DNA from: Margaritifera margaritifera
Lineage: Eukaryota > Mollusca > Bivalvia > Unionida > Margaritiferidae
Assembly (NCBI GenBank): GCA_029931535.1
Contig: JAQPZY010001412.1
Coordinates: 496,001-560,000 of the forward strand
Reading direction: 5' to 3'
Length of the DNA: 64,000 bases
Notes under the pieces: generated by a model
Seen by the model: only the letters and a program-made list of their open reading frames with translations
The model's database searches: none
What the model was told of the DNA's origin: nothing
Part shown: positions 57,181-64,000 of the stretch, piece after piece
How positions within the stretch are numbered: the stretch's first letter is position 1
How the letters are laid out: every line of letters starts with the position of its first letter
Position numbers and translations under genes: made by a program

Positions 57181-58005
57181 TTAACATTCACGACATTGTG
57201 TAACGTCACAGAGAATTACATTTTACTACACAAGTGTACTAATATGGGGATAAACAGCGTCTATTATAGCACTTAAGGTGGCACTCTCCAGTTTCGTACT
57301 TTGCATAGGGTTAGATTTGTAAAGAAAAAGAATTACATAGATTTTCCTCACTGGCTGTCCTGGCTATTTAAAAAAGACCTTGTATATCTTAGGTATTGTT
57401 AAAATAACTTTGAATTCCCTTTATTTTGGTGTATGATTGATGGGTGAAATTTGGGTTATAGAGCATACAGCTTGGTCTTACTTAAGATGCGCACCTCTAA
57501 AAAAACTGCTAGCTCCGCTTGGTCATTTTCACTTAATGGACTTCAAAGGTAAATAAAAAAAAAGAGCTGATAACTTTTTTTAATTTTTAGATATTTTGTA
57601 ATTCATTCATAGTACTTTCAGAGGCTGGTATTGTCTACTCTGGCAAAATTCGTTTCCCTATTTTAATAACTGCTGAAAATAGTGCATTTTTGACTAATTC
57701 AGGCTGATTTTTCGAGTACTTTGGAGCGGCCATTTTGTCTGCTCTGTGCTTAGATCATGTCCAGTTTCCACAAGTACAATATGTAAAGAAATTTCAGCCA
57801 CAGTACATGAAAGTAACGTAGAGGTATGCCAACATTCTCTCCATTGTGCAAATGCAAAATACTTCATCTTACACCTTTCACTCTCTCAGAAGCATTTATT
57901 ATCTGTAGAGCGCCCCAATAAAATGGACAAACATTGCGGTCTATGGGACTGATACGGGAAACTCATGCTGGTATGTGGTATGCTATAGTTTCCACTCTGG
58001 AGTTC
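57181..58005. other. Conserved upstream flank of copy B
   Basis: Matches 16,700-17,540. A short ORF starting 'MLRSCPVSTSTICKEISATV' (57,746 in B, 17,249 in A) is shared at its beginning but the two end differently, so it is not a conserved protein. Confidence 0.6.
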
Positions 58006-59919
58006 TGGGAAGCTTTAAGAGCATTATCTGCGCTTTCCGTGATATTTTACTTCATCTATTTGAATTGATATCTGTAGTTGTATACTTCCTATGGGAACGA
58101 ACAAACGAAACTATCATTTGGATTTGTTTTAATAGTAAATTTAAATATAACTTAGTTTAATTAATGAAGAATAAAATGTATATACTATTTCAAGATGAGA
58201 TTGCTCCAAAAAAAATTTGTATTAATACATTTAAATGGAATTTCATGATTCATATATGTCATGTATCCAGGCAAAATGCAAATGTAATCATTCTGATGCA
58301 TTTCATTTATTTACACGATAGGGTCTAATGCCATATATATATATAAAGAAAAGAAATTGCTTAACATTTCAACCTTTTTAATATTAACATCATCCTAAAT
58401 CATAAACCGAATTGCATATTGATCAGCTGATATGAGCGTGAATATTGCAGTTTATGAATGTAGCGCGTGAAACAACAGTCACTCATTTTCACTACGATCA
58501 CTGTTAGTAACACGAATTCTTAGACGCATGAGGGCAGCCGACCCATATATGCGATTACCAGCTATTATGTAGTTGTCAAATTTTACATCACGGAAGATTT
58601 CAATAACTGAATGACACTGAAAGTTTCTCTCCGAGGCCAGGCTAATAGATGTTGAACTGTTTCTAGCGGAACATTGAGAGAGGCTCCGATGGGGACTTGT
58701 CATTGAGATGATCACATTATTTTGACAGTTATTTACAACGGGATTGGACAAATTGTTGGAACTTGATAATACAAATTTTGTTACAGAAAATCTTACTCAT
58801 CTCCTTTTGCATATCAAGTGATCCTACGGCAGAGTTCACTCTTGTTCGGTTGTGACAGGGAAATCTCGAGGAAAAAGTACTACCAGCCTCTATTCTCAGG
58901 ATAATGATATGGAAACAGAAAACGAGAGCATCGTTTTCTACTTTTTGGAAATTACGGTAAAATTCTGACTTTTTCTTGAGTAAACAATTGATAGGAGTAT
59001 AATAAATGAAAATAGTTTTCTTTATCAAAGTTATATTGTTTATTGTTTGAAGTAAACTCTTCCAGATATTTAGTAACATGCATTAAATGCAAAGTCAAGT
59101 CATCGTTTACAACGAAATTTAAAACACGTAATCATAAAGTAGTTGGAGTGGTACCTTGACGATATTTACTTGGGGAACAATAATAATAATATTAATTAAT
59201 AGATAATGTCATTTAGCGGATGAACTGTTTATTAACCCACTTGCGCACGGGTATTAATAATAATAATAATAATAATAATATTGACAAACGGAAAATGGAG
59301 AGAGAACAGACTTGCCGCAGATTTATTTTTTTGCTTCCTCTGGCTCATACTTGAAGATTTATTATCGAGATGTGACCTTCATGTGCAGTTATATCCTTCT
59401 GAAGCGTTATACGGTCACGTGATTTAGATCCGGATGCGTGTTATTACAAGTATACCCAACCTCAAGGTGGCCGTAGAACTAACGTGTATATTTCTTCAGG
59501 AACTCAATAAAGCAGGTATATTTTAGTCTGCTGACTGTGACCTTCATGTGCAGTTATATCCTTCTCAAGCGTTATACAGTTACGTGATTTAGATCTGACT
59601 GCGTGCTATTACAAGTATACTCTATCTCAAGGACAACGTAGAATGTACGTATATATATTTCTTCAGGAATTCAATAATGCATGTCTGTTTAGTCTGCTGA
59701 CTTAAATTAACAATTTCTTGTTTTAAAGAAGACAGAAACAAAAAGATACAGAAATAAAGAAAAGAAAAAACAGATACAATGTTTTTTAAATGTTGCAATT
59801 AATAGTTTTTTCTTATTGTTGATGACAATGTGCCATTTTCAGTTGTAAAAAGGTAGGTTGTCCTGGCAGGTTTTATCTTCTGAGCATTCAAGTGGGCCCG
59901 TAAAAGAAAAGACAACTAG

Positions 59920-60307
59920 TATTGCACAAACTTAAATTTGAAAGATCCGGGTTTTAAAGTACAGGGTATTAAATTGTAAGCTAACAGGCCTCTTTCATTC
60001 AAGACTTTTCATCAAGGTTCCCCACCCACACACCCTGGCCGTTTCTTAAAGCTTGCAGAAGTTATGTTCTAAACTTGTATTGCATAATTGAATTGGTACT
60101 AATTAATATCTTAACAAACGCTTTTAAATAAATTTATAAATGTGTTATTTATATTTGACATTTTTTTTTTACAGAAAAATGATAGTTAAGACCATTGGTT
60201 TATAGAAAGCGAATTAATGGCAGGAAAATGTGATTTTGGTAAATTTTAAAATTCCTTGTTACCTATGCACTGACAAATGCCCGTTTTGATTCTTTCAATG
60301 CTGGTGT

Positions 60308-60379
<72 letters not shown>

Positions 60380-60780
60380 CTTTAGGTCAGTTTTCAGAAA
60401 CACAATGGTTTTATTTTTCTTTCAAGACTGCCTGAAGGGAAGGCATGGTTCTTTGAAACTGATCTGTTGTTTGATCGAAACTTTATGTCTCAAAGAATAT
60501 CAATGTTTCCTATTTTCTCTGGACAATTATTTGAAAACTCCCAGTAAGAACATTTACAAGATGTTCACTATTTACAATCAGAGCCTTGATAAACAAGTCG
60601 ATCTGTAAAATGAGTATGGTGGCATTGCATTTTGTGCTTTTATAAAAGAAAAAGTACAGACAGACAGTACGTTGTGTATATCGTAAGAATATTGTAAGAA
60701 TCAGGAGCTACAAAGACATTCTTCTTCCGTCAACAATGTTGGATTGTGCAGTATCTTGTACAAAACCTGTGTCGGATAGT
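59920..60780. repeat. Local duplication, left copy
   Basis: Blocks here recur to the right: 'cctctttcattcaagactt' (59,989; 63,395), 'aagaatatcaatgtttcct' (60,493; 63,709), 'ggtggcattgcattttgtgc' (60,618; 63,866) and 'caggagctacaaagacattc' (60,702; 63,942). Confidence 0.8.
60310..60376. repeat. (TA)n microsatellite
   Basis: About 33 TA units. Confidence 0.95.
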
Positions 60781-62519
60781 TAAAATATATGAGTTTTCAT
60801 TTATATTTGTAATGTAAATGTATATATGCAAGCATTAGTTTTAAAAAAAAAGACAATTAGCTGATGGCTGACTTTCAATCCGAGCTCCTTGTTTCTTTGA
60901 TATTGGTATTGGTGTCCGAAGTGGATAGGGGGTTGCCTCCATGATTGTACGAGGATGAAGGGTGATCTTGCAAATATCCTTCGGCACTGCGGGTTTATAA
61001 GGGCGTTGTGCGTGGAATCCTTTATTGCATGTTATATCTCAAAATAACATTAGTCATAACATCTTCGCTTCAGAGAGTTTCATCCTCCTTACCATAATGA
61101 TGACGCAGCCCAGGATGTTATCAATATGTGGACAAACCTATCTGCTTGCCCTGGATTATTCCAAGAAGTAGAGTTCAGATCGCATACAATACATGCGCGA
61201 AAATATTAATATTTAACTCCATGTTTCCCCTTCTAAATGTCTATGTATGCTACATATTATTTACGATTTTTATAAATAAGACGAGATGCAAGCGGTGGAA
61301 AAATATTGCTCTGTATGTCTCATAAATATTGTAAACGTAAATTATTATCTTTATATGTCTTGTTACGATACTAATCGCAAAAATAAGAACCACGTAATTT
61401 TAAATTGTTTCGAAATGGCCTCAAAATACATCATTATATCTAGACGATGTTCGAACAAAGATGAACTGGGTATACTTGCGTATTCAAAGATCACTCCCAA
61501 TCCCTCGCTTAACTTGTAAGACAAGCAGAAATATATATTTGTGACGAGGACAATCATATGTACACTACTCCATGAAGATGACGCTATTTAAGTAAAGCAA
61601 GTAAATATATATATATTATAATGAAAAGCGGGCTTTTCTATTGTACAAGACAGAAGAAATAATCATTTCAAGAATGCAAATGCGGGTAGAAAATTAGGTG
61701 AGTTTGTATATGTATCACAGATGTTATTTCGGACTTTACAACATTATTATGCTACAGATCTTAAACAGCAATGCCAAGATCACTCCACGCACTTACACCT
61801 CAGGTCCTTTGTTTGGAGTAGGGGTATCTATTTCGGAAACCTCTGTCGTCATGACAGAAGGAGACAATCTGTTTGGTGAGGTGAATGAAGTCGACGAATG
61901 AAAGAAAGAGGAACGTAGATGGAATGAAAATGCGGTAAAATAATTCATGTAAAAAAATCGATATTTTAAAAAAAATTCATATAGTGAAACTTCCGTAAAC
62001 TGGTTGCTGTGTAACCCGTCCACCTTTTGCAGACTTGTCATTCTAATGCTATGTAACCAGTTCCACCTTCTGCAGAATTGCCATTCTAATGCTATTTAAA
62101 CAGTCCATCTTCTGCAGATTGGGATCCCAATTATGATCTAGGTAATAAAACATGGACAGATTACCCTCATCAATTTAAAATCCCAATATTAGCCTAGAGT
62201 GTTCTGAAAGACAACAAAAATAACAAACCCCAGTGTACCCTTTCTAACAAAATCAAGGGGCTGACAAAAATCTTGAAGCTTCAGAAAGAATTTGGTTTGT
62301 TTTCTGCTTCACGCGTAATAAATGCCAGTACAAAAAGAACCATAGCATCTTAGTGAAGAGCAAATTCTATATTTATGCCAAATACTGACAGAAAGAAAGG
62401 AAGAAATAGAATCATCTCTAGTGCTTTTCTGCCTGCCGTTGGCTAAAATTCTGCCATGTTCTTTGCCGTAAACAAGTAGTGTTATTTTCAAATCATTCAA
62501 GTGGGCGTGAATAACAAAA

Positions 62520-64000
62520 GGCAACTAGTATTGCACGAAAACTTGAAAGGTCCGGATTTTCAACAGTAATATCCGGGCTCTTTATTTAAGCAATAAACTG
62601 TGTAACATGGTTATTGGTCCCAATAAAAAAGGCATGTACCTATCACTGATGTTTCTATTTCGGACTGACGGAAAGCAGCAAAGATATGTACTATTCGAAT
62701 ATAAAACCACATTACACCCATAATATATTACTAGACGATACAAACATGTTTGTTAGAGTACACACACATCTGTAATGTCTCATCATATCATCATCATCTG
62801 ACTGATTGGATTTTTAAAGTATAACAAGGGTTAGAGCGTTCAATTTCTTTCCAAGCAGAAATGTGTGTGTGTGTGTGCTATATTTCACAGGTATATTCTG
62901 AAAAATCTGCAAGGTTTGTTCAACTTAGACTAATACGCATTATACGTGCTTTTTCAACTAAGAAAATGCCTGACACTTTTTGGTCTTTATAAAAACATTA
63001 ATCCCTTCAAGTTCTCTGACTACATAAGGCCCAAATGTGTGTGTCTGCCCATTTTTTTTACTCAAAATTGAGCAGAATGTCAATAAAAAAAGAACGAAAT
63101 GAAGATTGGAAGAGAGAAAGGTAGAGCGGAGTGAATTAGTAATGAAGAAAAGAAGAATGAAACAAAACATAAGATCAATAATATCTATATTAAATCGAGG
63201 AATGTATGTTAGTATATGCTGTATTTGCCATTATCGTAAGATATACGACTGTATGAATATTTATATTAACTGTAAAGCGAGTGGAAGATATAGACTGCAT
63301 AGCAGGTTTTACTTTACAAGCCGAAAACTGTGAGTTACAATATGCACGTTTTATTTTACAATTTTAAACACGGTTTTACATTGAAAACTATCAGGTCCCT
63401 TTCATTCAAGACTTCCCGACCCACGGACAAGGTTCCCAACCCACACACATAATCCCGTCAATAATTTCTCTCTTGAAGAAGGTAAAAGAATAAGTTATAG
63501 TTATCACTAACATGAAATACACATCTATTGAAATTACGACGACTCGACAATCTTATGACTGACAACAAATAGTTGAGAAAATTGTAACACTATACAGTTC
63601 TATGTTTTGTTGCCTTTCTATGTATGAATACATGTTCCCAACGATATAAAACACACACACATACACACACACACACACTCACACACACACTCACACATAT
63701 TATGTCCCAAGAATATCAATGTTTCCTTTGTTGAGTATTCGTTTGAGCGTCATTAAGTCTTTCTGTGCACAAGTACGATTGAAAAGTCCCAGTAAGAAAA
63801 TTTACAAGTCATTTACACTTTGCAATTTGAGCCTCGATAGACGAGCGATTATGTAAAATGAGGATTGTGGCATTGCATTTTGTGCTTTTAGATAAAATCG
63901 GACAGACAATGCATTATGTTATCATAAGAGTATCATAAGATTCAGGAGCTACAAAGGCATTCTTCTTCCGTCAGCAATGTTGAATTTTGCAGTACCTTGT
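62520..64000. repeat. Local duplication, right copy, cut by the window end
   Basis: Matches 59,920-60,780 with extra sequence in the middle. Contains a CA array (63,650-63,697). Continues to the last base of the window. Confidence 0.75.

Larger units (their letters stand above)
46319..58005. repeat. Segmental duplication, copy B
   Basis: Collinear with 6,718-17,540, same orientation, about 40 kb away. Copy B is longer because of a solo LTR (47,637-48,527), a SINE in intron 5 and about 2.27 kb inserted upstream of exon 1 (about 54,905-57,180). It lacks the TA-target element, the intron-5 minisatellites and the 16-bp upstream repeats of copy A. Confidence 0.9.
58150..62100. repeat. Complex repeat block, second set
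   Basis: Diverged counterpart of 20.65-23.42 and 24.25-26.56 kb; see those entries for shared phrases. It has its own internal direct duplication: 'gcagttatatccttct(g/c)aagcgttata' at 59,385 and 59,552 with 'cgtgatttagatc' after each. (TAA)n at 59,253-59,280 marks the same point as the triplet arrays at 20,943 and 25,894. Confidence 0.7.

Noticed and set aside
60405..60608. 67-codon ORF 'MVLFFFQDCLK...'
   Set aside because: It lies in the local duplication and the second copy at 63.7 kb does not keep the frame.

Overview
The window is eukaryotic nuclear DNA. It is AT-rich and packed with microsatellites, and its coding matches are split into short exons with GT-AG introns. Many kinds of mobile DNA are present. 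A flavin amine oxidase of the L-amino-acid-oxidase type, Polinton and hAT relics, tRNA-derived SINEs, and a roughly 130-bp tandem repeat containing 'aaggtcactgt' all point to a marine invertebrate. A mollusc, probably a bivalve, is my best guess, but nothing in the sequence proves the phylum. There are no bacterial operons and no CRISPR array.

Layout. 0-6.7 kb: a decayed Polinton/Maverick DNA polymerase B on the minus strand, a minisatellite, microsatellites and a Tc1/pogo-like MITE. 6.7-17.5 kb: copy A of a segmental duplication, holding a six-exon, apparently intact L-amino-acid-oxidase-like gene on the minus strand (580 aa from the assigned start). 18-28 kb: mobile DNA, including two hAT-type short elements, a hairpin repeat, a hAT transposase tail and a repeat block that recurs at 58-62 kb. 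28-35 kb: mostly unrecognised sequence with AT and CATA microsatellites. 35.5-43.1 kb: plus-strand exons of an integrase-core (DDE) protein, with damage in the middle; a SINE-like fragment and the 3' end of a non-LTR retrotransposon lie within its span. 43.7-45.9 kb: a MITE, a 555-bp tandem duplication and the 130-bp tandem repeat. 46.3-58.0 kb: copy B of the segmental duplication, with the same six oxidase exons now broken by stops and deletions, plus a solo LTR, a SINE and a large palindrome. 58-64 kb: the second set of the 20-26 kb repeat block and a local duplication cut by the window end.

How it fits together. The main story is a duplicated oxidase locus, about 40 kb between copies. Copy A keeps its reading frame and copy B has become a pseudogene. 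Each copy has taken its own transposon insertions, and the other copy serves as the empty-site control. The integrase-core gene between them keeps the three expected acidic residues and good intron phases over most exons, but has one non-canonical donor and one disrupted exon. All similarity statements come from reading the sequence by eye; no alignment scores or database searches were available.
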